From: Xanthomarina maritima
Lineage (GTDB): Bacteria > Bacteroidota > Bacteroidia > Flavobacteriales > Flavobacteriaceae
Length of the DNA stretch: 64,000 nucleotides
Direction: 5' to 3'
NCBI RefSeq assembly: GCF_008084905.1
Contig: NZ_VSFC01000023.1
Span: forward strand, 62,001-126,000
Each line of letters opens with the position of its first letter. Position 1 is the stretch's first letter. The position numbers and the translations under genes are program-made. Below, piece after piece: positions 27,887 through 36,426 of the stretch. The notes beneath the pieces were generated by a model. That model was given only the letters and a program-made list of their open reading frames with translations. It did no database searches and was not told where the DNA came from.

Positions 27887-29440
27887 ATGAAACAAGCCTT
27901 TTATCTAATAATTTGTTTAAGTGTTTTAATCTTTACCAATTCCTGTAGAAAAGATCTGGATTTTGGACCTAGTACTGGAGATTTAAGATTTTCAAAAGAT
28001 ACCGTTTACCTAGATACTGTTTTTACAAATATTGGTTCAAGTACTTACAATTTAAAGGTGTATAACAGAAGTAGTAATGATATTAGTATTCCTTCTATCA
28101 GACTGGCTTTAGGTGAAAGCTCTGAGTATCGATTAAATGTAGATGGTATGCCAGGAAAATCTTTCGAAAACGTAGAAATTCTTGCTAAAGATAGCATGTA
28201 TGTTTTTATTGAAACCACTATTGACATAGATAACTTACCTAATTTAAATGGGGAGTTTTTATATACTGATCAAATAGAATTTGATTCTGGAGACAATTTT
28301 CAATCCGTAGAATTAGTCACTTTAGTTAAAGATGCTGTCTTTATTTATCCTGACAAAGATAATACGACTGGTCTTATAGAAACTTTGACTTTAAACATTG
28401 GTGGCGAAACAATAGAAACAGAAATTCAAGGTCGCTATTTATTACCTGAAGAACTAACTTTTAATAAAGAGAAACCTTATGTAGTTTATGGCTATGCTGC
28501 AGTACCTAATAACGAAACCTTAACGGTTGAAGCTGGTGCACGAATACATTTTCATGCCAATTCTGGTCTTTTAGTTGCTGAAAATGCATCTTTGCATGTT
28601 AATGGTTTGTATAGTAGCGATCAAGAGTTGTTAGAAAACGAAGTTATTTTTGAAGGAGATAGACTAGAACCTGCATTCTCTGATGTTCCAGGACAATGGG
28701 GAGGAATTTGGTTAATAGAAGGTAGTGTTGACAATTTTATTAATTATGCAACTATTAAAAATGCAGCTGTTGGTATTCTATGTGAAGGAAATCCTGATGA
28801 AGTAAATAATAAATTAACCATTTCTAATTCTCAAATTTACAATTCAAGTAATTTTGGAATTTTAGGAAGAAGAACTTCTATTTTAGGAGAAAATTTAGTA
28901 ATAAATAATTCAGGTCAAAGCTCTTTAGCTGCTACTTTTGGAGGAAAATACAACTTTACTCACTGCACGATTGCCAATTATTGGAATAACAGTTTTAGAC
29001 AGTTTCCTTCGTTATTAGTTAACAATTTTATGGTGGATGCAGATAATGTGACTAACATTACAGATTTAACGGAAGCTAATTTCAACAATTGCATTATTTA
29101 TGGAAATGATAATCCTGAATTTATATTAGATGAAATAGAAGATACTGGAGTCGTGTTTAATTTTAAATTTACAAACTGTTTGCTAAGGTTTGAAGATACC
29201 AATAATAATTTTACTAGTCCTAATTACGATTTTAACAATTCTACTTTATATGAAGGTAATGTCTTCAATCAAAACCCTGATTTTTTAGATACAGAATTAA
29301 ATCAACTTATTATTGGAGAGGAATCTGAAGCTAATGGTATAGGTAATATAGGTTTTGCTAATCAGGTTCCAAACGATATTTTAGGAGTAAACAGAACAGC
29401 TTCACCAGATTCAGGGGCTTATCAGCATATTACTTTTTAG
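27887..29440 (+). CDS. Lipoprotein with right-handed beta-helix region
   Basis: The 517-residue protein has a lipoprotein signal ending FTNSC, followed by RKD. An N-terminal region (STGDLRFSKDTVYLDTVF; STYNLKVYNRSS) resembles an Ig-like/choice-of-anchor domain. From about residue 190 to the C-terminus the sequence shows repeated Asn-rich turns (ENEVIFEGD; GGIWLIEGSVDN; TIKNAAVGILCEGN; KLTISNSQIYNSS) typical of a parallel beta-helix. Such proteins are surface-exposed polysaccharide- or host-binding lipoproteins in Bacteroidota, but no enzyme motif is seen. It is a single gene, 87 bp behind the thioesterase and closed by its own hairpin. Confidence 0.75.
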   Translation: MKQAFYLIICLSVLIFTNSCRKDLDFGPSTGDLRFSKDTVYLDTVFTNIGSSTYNLKVYNRSSNDISIPSIRLALGESSEYRLNVDGMPGKSFENVEILAKDSMYVFIETTIDIDNLPNLNGEFLYTDQIEFDSGDNFQSVELVTLVKDAVFIYPDKDNTTGLIETLTLNIGGETIETEIQGRYLLPEELTFNKEKPYVVYGYAAVPNNETLTVEAGARIHFHANSGLLVAENASLHVNGLYSSDQELLENEVIFEGDRLEPAFSDVPGQWGGIWLIEGSVDNFINYATIKNAAVGILCEGNPDEVNNKLTISNSQIYNSSNFGILGRRTSILGENLVINNSGQSSLAATFGGKYNFTHCTIANYWNNSFRQFPSLLVNNFMVDADNVTNITDLTEANFNNCIIYGNDNPEFILDEIEDTGVVFNFKFTNCLLRFEDTNNNFTSPNYDFNNSTLYEGNVFNQNPDFLDTELNQLIIGEESEANGIGNIGFANQVPNDILGVNRTASPDSGAYQHITF

Positions 29441-29486
29441 ATTAACGTCTAGTTAACAACTAAGTATTATAAAAAATATTCATTTT

Positions 29487-29514
29487 AACACACTTCAAAA
29501 TGATGTGTTTTTTT
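29487..29514 (+). terminator. Terminator candidate after the beta-helix lipoprotein
   Basis: AACACA at 29487-29492 pairs with TGTGTT at 29504-29509, with further TCA/TGA pairing inside after a two-base bulge, and a T-run to 29514. It lies 46 bp behind the lipoprotein stop codon, in the gap before the convergent TonB-receptor gene. Confidence 0.6.
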
Positions 29515-29552
29515 CATGAAATAAGTCAATATAAGAATTAAAATAAGTTCAT

Positions 29553-32060
29553 TTATTTAAATATAAACCTTGCCGACACATTAGGTGTAAAACCTAGAGA
29601 AAATTCGTTAGTTTGTATAACAGAGCCGTTATTAATTGTGTAATAAGTATTTATAATATTTTTGGTTCCTAAAATGTTCCATAAAGAAGCACCAAACTCA
29701 CCTTTAACTTTTTTACTTATATTAATATCATATATAGCTGATACATCAACTCTAAAATATGAATCTAATCGTGAAGAATTTGTTGGTTGGTAGTTTACTT
29801 TATTATCCACAATTTCGTTTCCTTCAACGGGTTTTGTATAAGGTTTTCCAGAATGCCAGTTTAAGCCTAAAGAAAACTTGAATTTATTTTTGGTATAAGA
29901 AGATCCCCAAGTAACAGCATGTGTAACATCAAAATTACTTGGAAACGGATTTGTGCTTATAGAATTAAAAGAATATTTGTTATCCATGAAAGAATAGCTT
30001 ATCCAAAAATTATAATTAGTAAAGGACTTTCTTAAAAGGAAATCTAATCCAAAAACATTGTTATCTCCAATAGATTTCACGTATTGATGTTGATCAACAA
30101 ACCCTTGACTTTGTGTCGTAATGTCACTAATATGTTTATAATAAAACTCTGAACTTATTAAGAAATTATTTTTAGAATAATTGATTCCGAAGGATGCTTG
30201 TTTACTTTTTATAATTGGAATTGAATTGTTATTCGATAATTGCCAACGGCGTTTTTCTACTCCTAAAAAATCGTTTTGTAAGTTGATTATTTGCGAAGTG
30301 TTTTGACTTTTAAACTCAGCTAAAACTTCAATAGAAAAATTGTTCCAAAATTTATGTGTAAAACTTAAACGTGGTTCTAAAAGGTTTTTATTAAACTTAT
30401 TAATATAGTTATACCGAATTCCAAAATTGATTTGTGTTTGATTATTAGAACTGTTATAAGCTAATTCTGAAAACAGTCCATTTGTTCTTAAAACTTCTGA
30501 AACCAATAATCTATAAATAGGATTGTCTACATCGTCTAGATTGGTTATTTCAGTTTCAACAAATTGGTAGCCTAGGTTTAATTTTAAAGATTTATTAAAT
30601 TTATAATTGCCAAATACTTTTAGACTAGATTCTGAAATCTGATTTTCTTGTTGGAATCTTTGATCTTCTATTATATTTGCGTTTGTTGCTTGTAGTTTAT
30701 AATCAGATTCGTAAAATTCAAACGTTGTATTTAGCTTTTCATTCCAAAATCGATTATATAATAATGAACCTGCAATGCTGTTTTGTGTTAATTTACTTTC
30801 TTTAGATCTCTCCCTATTATCCACTATGGTATTTTCATCAAAAACCAATTTATTATAAGCATTTATAAAACTAACACTCAATTTATCTTTTGAGCTTATT
30901 TCATAAAGCCAACGTAGTGAAAAATCGTAAAAATCGAAATCTTCATTCTTATTTACAATGTTAGTTGTATTATTTTCAAATTCTGGATCTTGAGTGATTC
31001 TTTCAAAATATCTATTAAAAGTAGGTGTTTTAATAAAATCATATAAAGATTTTCTAGCAGCTATTTCAATAGAAGACTTATTGCTAATTTTTAAATCTAA
31101 ATAGCCATTTAAATCTATTAAGTTAAACCCAATGCTTCCTTTAGTTTTAGTGTTTAATTCTTTATTAGAATTGATTGAAATTGTACCGGAAACTCCGTCA
31201 GTAAAAGATGCACTTGTGCCATTTTTAATTACTAAAACATTTTTAACTATTTGTGGATTATAAATAGATATGAGCCCAAAAAAATGACCAGATTGATACA
31301 TTTTAATGCCATCCCAGAGAATTAGGTTTTGATCGTTAGAGCCTCCTCTAATATTTATATTAGACACGGTTTCATCGATACTTAAAATACCAGGAAAGGC
31401 TTGAACAGACTGCAAAACATCTGCATCAATTAATCCAGGTAAAATATCGAATTTTGTAATGTCAATTTCGTAAGAACCTAAATTAGTTTTACTAATACCA
31501 TTAGTAATATAGTTTGTTAAATAAACTTCTGATAAGGAATGAACGTTTTGCTCAAGGAAAATAATATTACATTTTGTTTTTTGAAATTCACTGGCTTTTA
31601 AGTTCATAGTATTGAAGCCTAAAGAACGAATAATTAATAGGTCTTCATGATTTCTAATTTCTATTTCAAAATAACCATTTTTATTACTTACAGTTCCAAA
31701 ATTTTTATTCTGAATAGTAGCTTGTTCAATTGGCAAACCGTCTTCTTTGTTTAAAATGTAACCACAAATATGAGTGTCAGGTTTCTTTGAAATAATAATA
31801 ATTCTATTTTCAGATTCAATAAATTTTAAATTAGTTTCCTTTTCTAGAAACTCTATTACTTCCTCTAGATTTAAATTTGGAATGGGAGAGGGAACAAGAA
31901 GATGATTGATATTTTCTGACGCATAATTAAACTGAACATCAAACTTAATTTCGACCATCTTTAAAATTTCAGGTAATAGCACTTTTTCTTGAGCCATTAC
32001 TTGCCAAGTATGACTAAGAATGATGCATAGGAATAAAACTAATCTAGTTTTTGACCTCAT
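29553..32060 (-). CDS. TonB-dependent receptor with STN domain (FecA-like)
   Basis: The 835-residue outer-membrane receptor starts MRSKTRLVLFLCIILSHTW (signal peptide ending MAQ). The STN domain, which passes a signal to FecR, follows (LPEILKMVEIKFDVQFNYA; NLNLEEVIEFLEKETNLKF), then a carboxypeptidase-like repeat (ICGYILNKEDGLPIEQATIQ). The plug domain comes next (LQSVQAFPGILSIDETVSNI; NIRGGSNDQNLILWDGIKMY), and the rest is a beta-barrel ending in Phe-Lys. It lacks the SusC-type extension and there is no SusD partner, so it looks like a ferric-siderophore or metal receptor; the ligand is unknown. Its first 17 bases overlap the end of the FecR gene, so the two are translationally coupled. Confidence 0.9.
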   Translation of the reverse strand: MRSKTRLVLFLCIILSHTWQVMAQEKVLLPEILKMVEIKFDVQFNYASENINHLLVPSPIPNLNLEEVIEFLEKETNLKFIESENRIIIISKKPDTHICGYILNKEDGLPIEQATIQNKNFGTVSNKNGYFEIEIRNHEDLLIIRSLGFNTMNLKASEFQKTKCNIIFLEQNVHSLSEVYLTNYITNGISKTNLGSYEIDITKFDILPGLIDADVLQSVQAFPGILSIDETVSNINIRGGSNDQNLILWDGIKMYQSGHFFGLISIYNPQIVKNVLVIKNGTSASFTDGVSGTISINSNKELNTKTKGSIGFNLIDLNGYLDLKISNKSSIEIAARKSLYDFIKTPTFNRYFERITQDPEFENNTTNIVNKNEDFDFYDFSLRWLYEISSKDKLSVSFINAYNKLVFDENTIVDNRERSKESKLTQNSIAGSLLYNRFWNEKLNTTFEFYESDYKLQATNANIIEDQRFQQENQISESSLKVFGNYKFNKSLKLNLGYQFVETEITNLDDVDNPIYRLLVSEVLRTNGLFSELAYNSSNNQTQINFGIRYNYINKFNKNLLEPRLSFTHKFWNNFSIEVLAEFKSQNTSQIINLQNDFLGVEKRRWQLSNNNSIPIIKSKQASFGINYSKNNFLISSEFYYKHISDITTQSQGFVDQHQYVKSIGDNNVFGLDFLLRKSFTNYNFWISYSFMDNKYSFNSISTNPFPSNFDVTHAVTWGSSYTKNKFKFSLGLNWHSGKPYTKPVEGNEIVDNKVNYQPTNSSRLDSYFRVDVSAIYDINISKKVKGEFGASLWNILGTKNIINTYYTINNGSVIQTNEFSLGFTPNVSARFIFK

Positions 32061-32955
32061 AAATTACAATGCTATTTTTAGAAAGCCATTTGTAAGATAA
32101 ATCTAAAGGCTTAGTAATAGATAAAAGAGCATTTTTTAAATTATCATGAATAAAACCTCCAGTAAATAATCTGTTCAGGTTTATATTTTCAGTAGTAATT
32201 TGAATGTTATATTGTCTTTCTAACTCCATAAACACATCATTTAATTCAATATTTTCAAAACTACTTTTATTAACTGACCAGTCTGGAACTAAGAGGCTTG
32301 TTTGAGATTGACTGAACTGACCTTTGTAAATTTTTAACATATTTCCAGCAATAAGTTGCCTAATAATAGTATCAGATTTAATTTTTACAATACCTTCAAA
32401 ACAATGTACTTCAAAATAGTTTTCTCTATTTTTAACATTAAACTCTGTGCCAACTACTGTAACTATTCCATCTGTTGTAACTACATCGAATGTTTTACCT
32501 TTAGCCACTTTAAAATATGCTTCTCCAATTAAATTAAGAGTTCTGTTTTTATCCCAATTCTTTTCTTTATACTTTATTGAAGATAAGGCATTAAGTTCTA
32601 CCTGAGAATAATCTGGAAGTTCTACAGTTATTTTTTGGCCAATTTGGGTTTTTACATTTATTGTTTGATTATAAAAGAAAGAAAAATAAACGCCTAAGGT
32701 TATAACAAGTATAGCGGCAATTCTTAGATAAGGTTTATACCATTCTGTATTTAGTTTTAAAGTTTTTTGTTTATTATAGTCCTTTCTAAAAGCTTCGAAA
32801 TCTTTAATTGTAGTATGTGAAGAAGCCTTAAAATGCTTTGCACTATCTATAATTTTTTGATTAAATGCAAAATCATTCTGTTTAGAAAAAAGTTCTTTTT
32901 CAGTATCAGTTAATTCATTATTTAACCATTTTTTTAATAAATATTCATTATCCAT
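32044..32955 (-). CDS. FecR-family anti-sigma/signal-transfer protein
   Basis: The ATG at 32955 (MDNEYLLKKWLNNELTDTE) was preferred; a TTG 9 codons upstream would add an unconserved leader. The 303-residue protein has an N-terminal cytoplasmic part that would bind the sigma factor. One transmembrane segment follows (PYLRIAAILVITLGVYFSFF, about residues 75-95). The periplasmic FecR domain is next (GQKITVELPDYSQVELNALS; RTLNLIGEAYFKVAKGKTF; VTVVGTEFNVK), and last is the conserved C-terminal DUF4974-like region (SFENIELNDVFMELERQYNI; TGGFIHDNLKNAL). It relays receptor occupancy to the ECF sigma factor. The gene is 21 bp behind the sigma gene and overlaps the receptor gene. Confidence 0.92.
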   Translation of the reverse strand: MDNEYLLKKWLNNELTDTEKELFSKQNDFAFNQKIIDSAKHFKASSHTTIKDFEAFRKDYNKQKTLKLNTEWYKPYLRIAAILVITLGVYFSFFYNQTINVKTQIGQKITVELPDYSQVELNALSSIKYKEKNWDKNRTLNLIGEAYFKVAKGKTFDVVTTDGIVTVVGTEFNVKNRENYFEVHCFEGIVKIKSDTIIRQLIAGNMLKIYKGQFSQSQTSLLVPDWSVNKSSFENIELNDVFMELERQYNIQITTENINLNRLFTGGFIHDNLKNALLSITKPLDLSYKWLSKNSIVIYEVKN

Positions 32956-33003
32956 TAATACAACGTCTTTTTTATATAACAACTTACAATAAAAAAATCC
33001 TGA

Positions 33004-33528
33004 CTATTTTATTGAAAAATTTTCCAGTTCGGTTTTTAATATTTTAAAGGCACTATAAATTCTATATTCTACAACTTTTTTAGTAACACCTAACATGTCG
33101 GCTATTTCACTGTGTTTCTTTTCTTCTACTTTATTTAATAAAAAAGCCACCCTTTGTTCTTTGCTTAACTTTTCTAAAGCTTTTTTATAACATTCTAAAT
33201 ATTGATCTTTTTCTAAAATAAACTCTGGAGTCTCGTAATTGTGTTGTTTGTGATTTATTTGTTGGTATTTTAAAACTACTTTTTGGTGCTTAATTTCATT
33301 TAACATTAAATTGTTGGCTACTTTAAAAAGAAACGCTTTGGCTTTGGTTAGAGTAACCTTCTTACAGTTATTCCATAATTGAATAAAAGCTTCTTGGACT
33401 TTATCGTTAGGATTGTATTGACCTCCATACTTATAGTACAAATAATTGTTTAAGTCTTTATTATGTGTGTTATAAACATGTTTAAAGACTAATTCTTGGC
33501 AGATATTTTCTTTTGATTTGATTTTCAA
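33004..33528 (-). CDS. ECF-subfamily RNA polymerase sigma factor (FecI-like)
   Basis: The 174-residue protein has region 2 with YNPNDKVQEAFIQLWNN and ANNLMLNEIKHQKV, and region 4 with KLSKEQRVAFLLNKVEEKKHSEIADMLGVTKKVVEYRIYSAFKIL, a helix-turn-helix that reads the -35 element. Together with the FecR and TonB-receptor genes it forms a cell-surface signalling operon: substrate binding to the receptor, relay through FecR, and release of this sigma factor. Its own promoter appears to be TATTTTTG on the minus strand at 33610-33603, next to a palindrome. Confidence 0.93.
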   Translation of the reverse strand: MKIKSKENICQELVFKHVYNTHNKDLNNYLYYKYGGQYNPNDKVQEAFIQLWNNCKKVTLTKAKAFLFKVANNLMLNEIKHQKVVLKYQQINHKQHNYETPEFILEKDQYLECYKKALEKLSKEQRVAFLLNKVEEKKHSEIADMLGVTKKVVEYRIYSAFKILKTELENFSIK

Positions 33529-33587
33529 AAAAGTGTCATTTAAATTTTTAAAGTTATAAATAAACGGAATAATATTAAAAAAAGGAT

Positions 33588-33610
33588 CATATTATTAATA
33601 TGCAAAAATA
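33588..33610 (-). promoter_or_regulatory. Candidate -7 element and adjoining palindrome before the ECF sigma gene
   Basis: The minus strand reads TATTTTTG at 33610-33603. Directly downstream of it lies CATATTATTAATATG (33588-33602), a 15-bp palindrome with 7-bp perfect arms and a single central base. It covers the position where transcription would begin, as an operator for a repressor would. I see no clear TTTG at the expected -33 spacing. The whole divergent gap is very AT-rich. Confidence 0.4.
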
Positions 33611-33690
33611 TTTTAAAAAAAAAACTTGAAAAAATTCAGGAGTTTTTAAAAGTGAGTTGTTTTAATAATAGAAAGCAAAATTATTATACG

Positions 33691-34761
33691 ATGAATATAT
33701 TAAAATCATTAGTCTTATTTGTAATAATAGCCATATCGGTTTTAAGTTGTAGAACTGAAGAGACTGAATTAATTGAAGCACCTGCAGAAGAAACCATTCT
33801 TCCAAACTCATCTATTGCTAATCTCATGCAACGAACAGCGTCTAACGATGGTTCTGTAGATAACATTATAGATTATGCCAATTGTTTTACTGCTCAGTTA
33901 CCAATTTCTGTAACTGTTAATGGTGTTCAATTAACTATTAATAATACCAATGATTATGATGCTATAGAAACTATTTTCGATGAATTTGATGATGATAGCG
34001 ATACCATTACAATTGGATTTCCAATAACTATTGTTTTCGAAGACTATTCAGAAGTTACTGTCTCAAACAGCTCTGAATTAATGACATATGCAAATAATTG
34101 TCTTGGAGAAAATGTAATGGACGATGACATTGAATGTTTAGACTTTATCTATCCAATTAGTGCTTCAATTTTCAATATAAATAACGAATTAATAGACACA
34201 ATTTATTTAAATAATGATTACGAACTATACTATTTTATTGATAACATTAACTCCAGTGATATTGTAAGTTTAAATTTCCCAATAACTGTTACTTTATTCA
34301 ATGGTTCTCAATTGGTAATAAGTAGTCTAACAGAATTGGAATCTACTCTTATTAATTTTACTAATACCTGTGATGAAGATGATGATTACGATTATAATGA
34401 TGATGATTGTAATAATTGTACACCCTCTGAATTAGAATCTATTTTAACTAATTGTTCCAATTGGATTGTAGATAAATTAGAACGAAATGGGAATGATTAT
34501 GATGATTATTACGAAGATTATATTTTTAATTTCTTTTCAGATGGATCTATTGTAGTGGAATATAATGGTGATACAGATTATGGAACATGGATAGCTTCTG
34601 GAACAGGAAATAATATTGAAGTAATAGTAAATATTCCAGATCTGCCTTATTGTAATAATACTTGGCGACTACATGAAATTGAACAATATTCTGGAGAAAC
34701 CAAAGTAGATTTTCGAGTTGGAGGAGATGATCGTTTGCGTTACGAAAGTACTTGTAATTAA
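33691..34761 (+). CDS. Asp/Asn-rich lipoprotein with two similar repeats and a C-terminal lipocalin-like domain
   Basis: The ATG at 33691 starts the lipoprotein signal MNILKSLVLFVIIAISVLSC, whereas the upstream in-frame codons add only a polar leader. Two similar ~90-residue segments follow: ANCFTAQLPISVTVNGVQL...ITIGFPITIVFEDYSEV and ECLDFIYPISASIFNINNE...VSLNFPITVTLFNGSQLV, each closed by a YANNC/FTNTC cysteine. An acidic stretch (DEDDDYDYNDDDCNNC) near residue 230 leads to a domain with NWIVDKLERNG, FNFFSDGSI and YGTWIASG, also found in the next gene. No enzyme motif is present; acid clusters could bind Ca2+ or other metals. Divergent from the ECF sigma operon. Confidence 0.75.
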   Translation: MNILKSLVLFVIIAISVLSCRTEETELIEAPAEETILPNSSIANLMQRTASNDGSVDNIIDYANCFTAQLPISVTVNGVQLTINNTNDYDAIETIFDEFDDDSDTITIGFPITIVFEDYSEVTVSNSSELMTYANNCLGENVMDDDIECLDFIYPISASIFNINNELIDTIYLNNDYELYYFIDNINSSDIVSLNFPITVTLFNGSQLVISSLTELESTLINFTNTCDEDDDYDYNDDDCNNCTPSELESILTNCSNWIVDKLERNGNDYDDYYEDYIFNFFSDGSIVVEYNGDTDYGTWIASGTGNNIEVIVNIPDLPYCNNTWRLHEIEQYSGETKVDFRVGGDDRLRYESTCN

Positions 34762-34794
34762 CTAAATATAAATAATCAATTAAAAACAAAACAA

Positions 34795-35277
34795 ATGAAA
34801 GCAACTTATTTAAATGGATTAATCTTACTGTTTAGCTTATCGTTATTATCATCCACATGTTCGCATCATGATGATGATGACGTATCTCCAAATAATAATA
34901 GTGGGCAAATTCAACAAATTGAAAACCAGGTAGAATCTGGTACATGGAGAATAACCAGTTTTATAGACTCAGGACAAGATGAAACATCAGATTTTAATGG
35001 CTTTAATTTTGCGTTTCAATCTAATGGTACATTAATAGCTAGTCATAATTCAGGCTCTAATTTAACAGGTTCTTGGTCTATTACAGATAGTAATAGTAAT
35101 GATGATAGTAGTGATGATATTGACTTTAATATCTTCTTCAATGTGCCAGATTCTAATAATTTTGAAGACTTAAATGATGATTGGGATATTATATCTCATT
35201 CAGACAATACAATACAATTAAGAGATGTTAGTGGTGGAAATGGAGGCACAGACACTTTAACATTCCAAAGAAATTAA
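34795..35277 (+). CDS. Acidic lipoprotein sharing the C-terminal domain of its neighbour
   Basis: A 160-residue lipoprotein: signal ending SSTC, then SHHDDDD. An acidic run right after the lipid cysteine resembles the export signal of surface-exposed Bacteroidota lipoproteins. The body (GTWRITSFIDSGQ, FNFAFQSNGTLIA, LTGSWSITDS) parallels the end of the preceding protein (NWIVDKLERNG, FNFFSDGSIVV, YGTWIASG), suggesting a duplicated lipocalin-like unit. It is 33 bp behind that gene and likely in the same transcript, closed by the hairpin at 35339. No function is assigned. Confidence 0.75.
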   Translation: MKATYLNGLILLFSLSLLSSTCSHHDDDDVSPNNNSGQIQQIENQVESGTWRITSFIDSGQDETSDFNGFNFAFQSNGTLIASHNSGSNLTGSWSITDSNSNDDSSDDIDFNIFFNVPDSNNFEDLNDDWDIISHSDNTIQLRDVSGGNGGTDTLTFQRN

Positions 35278-35338
35278 AATTGAAAAAGAAAAAGTTTTAG
35301 TACTCCCAAATCTTTTGCCTTAAGATTGATTAATAGCC

Positions 35339-35374
35339 AAACTGCTCCAATTTGAAGTCACATTGGAGCAGTTT
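35339..35374 (+). terminator. Rho-independent terminator after the lipoprotein pair
   Basis: AAACTGCTCCAAT at 35339-35351 pairs perfectly with ATTGGAGCAGTTT at 35362-35374 (13 bp, 10-base loop), followed by a short T-run. It separates the two lipoproteins from the OB-fold and cupredoxin genes, so these are probably distinct transcription units. Confidence 0.75.
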
Positions 35375-35386
35375 TAAAAAGAATTT

Positions 35387-35764
35387 ATGCGCAAAAAGAT
35401 TATCATATTATTTTTCATAATTATAGCATTTGTTGCTTATAAATATGTGTTTCAGAATCATAGAGATATTCAATCTGAAAGTGCAAGTTTTATTATGTCA
35501 ACTCATGAATTATCTAAAGAATTTCAGATTAATCCAAATGATTCACAATTGAAATATCTAGATAAAACCATTCAAATTACTGGCGTAATTTCTGAGCTGA
35601 ATAATTTATCTATGACGTTAGATGAAACTGTTTATTGTCTGTTTTTAGAATCTTTAGATAGCACATTAATATTGAATAAAAAAGTAATAATAAAAGGACG
35701 CTTTATAGGCTATGATGATTTGTTAGAACAAATCAAATTAGACCAATGTAATATAATTAATTAA
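35387..35764 (+). CDS. Membrane-anchored OB-fold protein (tRNA_anti-like family)
   Basis: This 125-residue protein has an N-terminal hydrophobic helix (KIIILFFIIIAFVAYKYVF) and a soluble part resembling the 'tRNA_anti-like' OB-fold family: STHELSKEFQINPNDSQLKYLDKTIQITGVI, then a short strand pattern and KKVIIKGRFIGYDDLLEQIKLDQC. It lacks lipoprotein processing and is anchored by its N-terminus. In other flavobacteria such proteins accompany YceI and DUF5777 genes, as here. No ligand is known. It starts 12 bases behind the terminator and 18 bp before the cupredoxin gene. Confidence 0.7.
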   Translation: MRKKIIILFFIIIAFVAYKYVFQNHRDIQSESASFIMSTHELSKEFQINPNDSQLKYLDKTIQITGVISELNNLSMTLDETVYCLFLESLDSTLILNKKVIIKGRFIGYDDLLEQIKLDQCNIIN

Positions 35765-35782
35765 CAATAAATTATAATTAAA

Positions 35783-36388
35783 ATGAAAAACATGAAAACA
35801 AAATTACTAATGGTTGTATTCTTTGGAATATGCAGTTTACAAGCACAAACAACCCATGATTTAATTTGGGAAAGAAACTTTACAAGTCCGCAATCTGATT
35901 TAACTATAGAAACAGGAGATACTGTTAGATGGACTTGGACAGATGCATTGCCACATACAGTAGAAAATAATACTGGAAGCACGGAAACATTTAATAGTGG
36001 AACTTTAACAGGTATAGGTGAAACATATTCATACACCTTTACACAGGAAGGGGTAAACCCATATTTATGTGGAATTCATGGAGCAGGTAGTATGTCAGGA
36101 ACTATTACTGTTGTGAATCAATTATCCGTTAACGAATTTGCTACTTCAAAGTTAATACAGTTTCCAAATCCAGTTACTAATGAGTTGCAAATACAATTGC
36201 CACAAAATTTTAATAAAGGAACTATTTCAATTTTTAGTGTTACTGGTAAGCAAGTTTTAAATCAAGAGGTTAGTGAAGGAGGAAATAATGTAATTACTTT
36301 AGATGTTTCTCCATTATTATCGGGAATGTATTTCGTTACATATGAATTTGGAGATCTATTAGAAACTAAAAGATTAATTGTTAGATAG
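35783..36388 (+). CDS. Plastocyanin/azurin-like cupredoxin with type IX (A-type) sorting domain
   Basis: The 201-residue protein has a signal peptide, then a cupredoxin (about 23-112) with likely type-1 copper ligands: His58 in LPHTVEN, Cys96 and His99 in YLCGIHGAGSM, and Met104. The C-terminal domain (FPNPVTNELQIQLP, GTISIFSVTGKQVLNQEV, LSGMYFVTYEFGDLLETKRLIVR) is a T9SS type A sorting signal, so the copper protein is carried to the outer surface. Translation could start at Met1 or at Met4. It lies between the OB-fold gene and the DUF5777 gene. Electron transfer or copper binding are the expected roles; nothing here identifies the partner. Confidence 0.88.
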   Translation: MKNMKTKLLMVVFFGICSLQAQTTHDLIWERNFTSPQSDLTIETGDTVRWTWTDALPHTVENNTGSTETFNSGTLTGIGETYSYTFTQEGVNPYLCGIHGAGSMSGTITVVNQLSVNEFATSKLIQFPNPVTNELQIQLPQNFNKGTISIFSVTGKQVLNQEVSEGGNNVITLDVSPLLSGMYFVTYEFGDLLETKRLIVR

Positions 36389-36426
36389 TAATTATTAGTG
36401 TCAATTTTAAAAGTAAAATCAAAGTC

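Noticed and set aside
27887-29440. Polysaccharide lyase or pectinase in the beta-helix lipoprotein
   Set aside because: The fold pattern fits a right-handed helix but no catalytic motif of a known lyase family could be seen, so no enzyme call was made.
33652-33690. Longer reading of the first acidic lipoprotein, starting at 33652
   Set aside because: It would place a polar leader ahead of a clear lipoprotein signal; the ATG at 33691 is the natural start.
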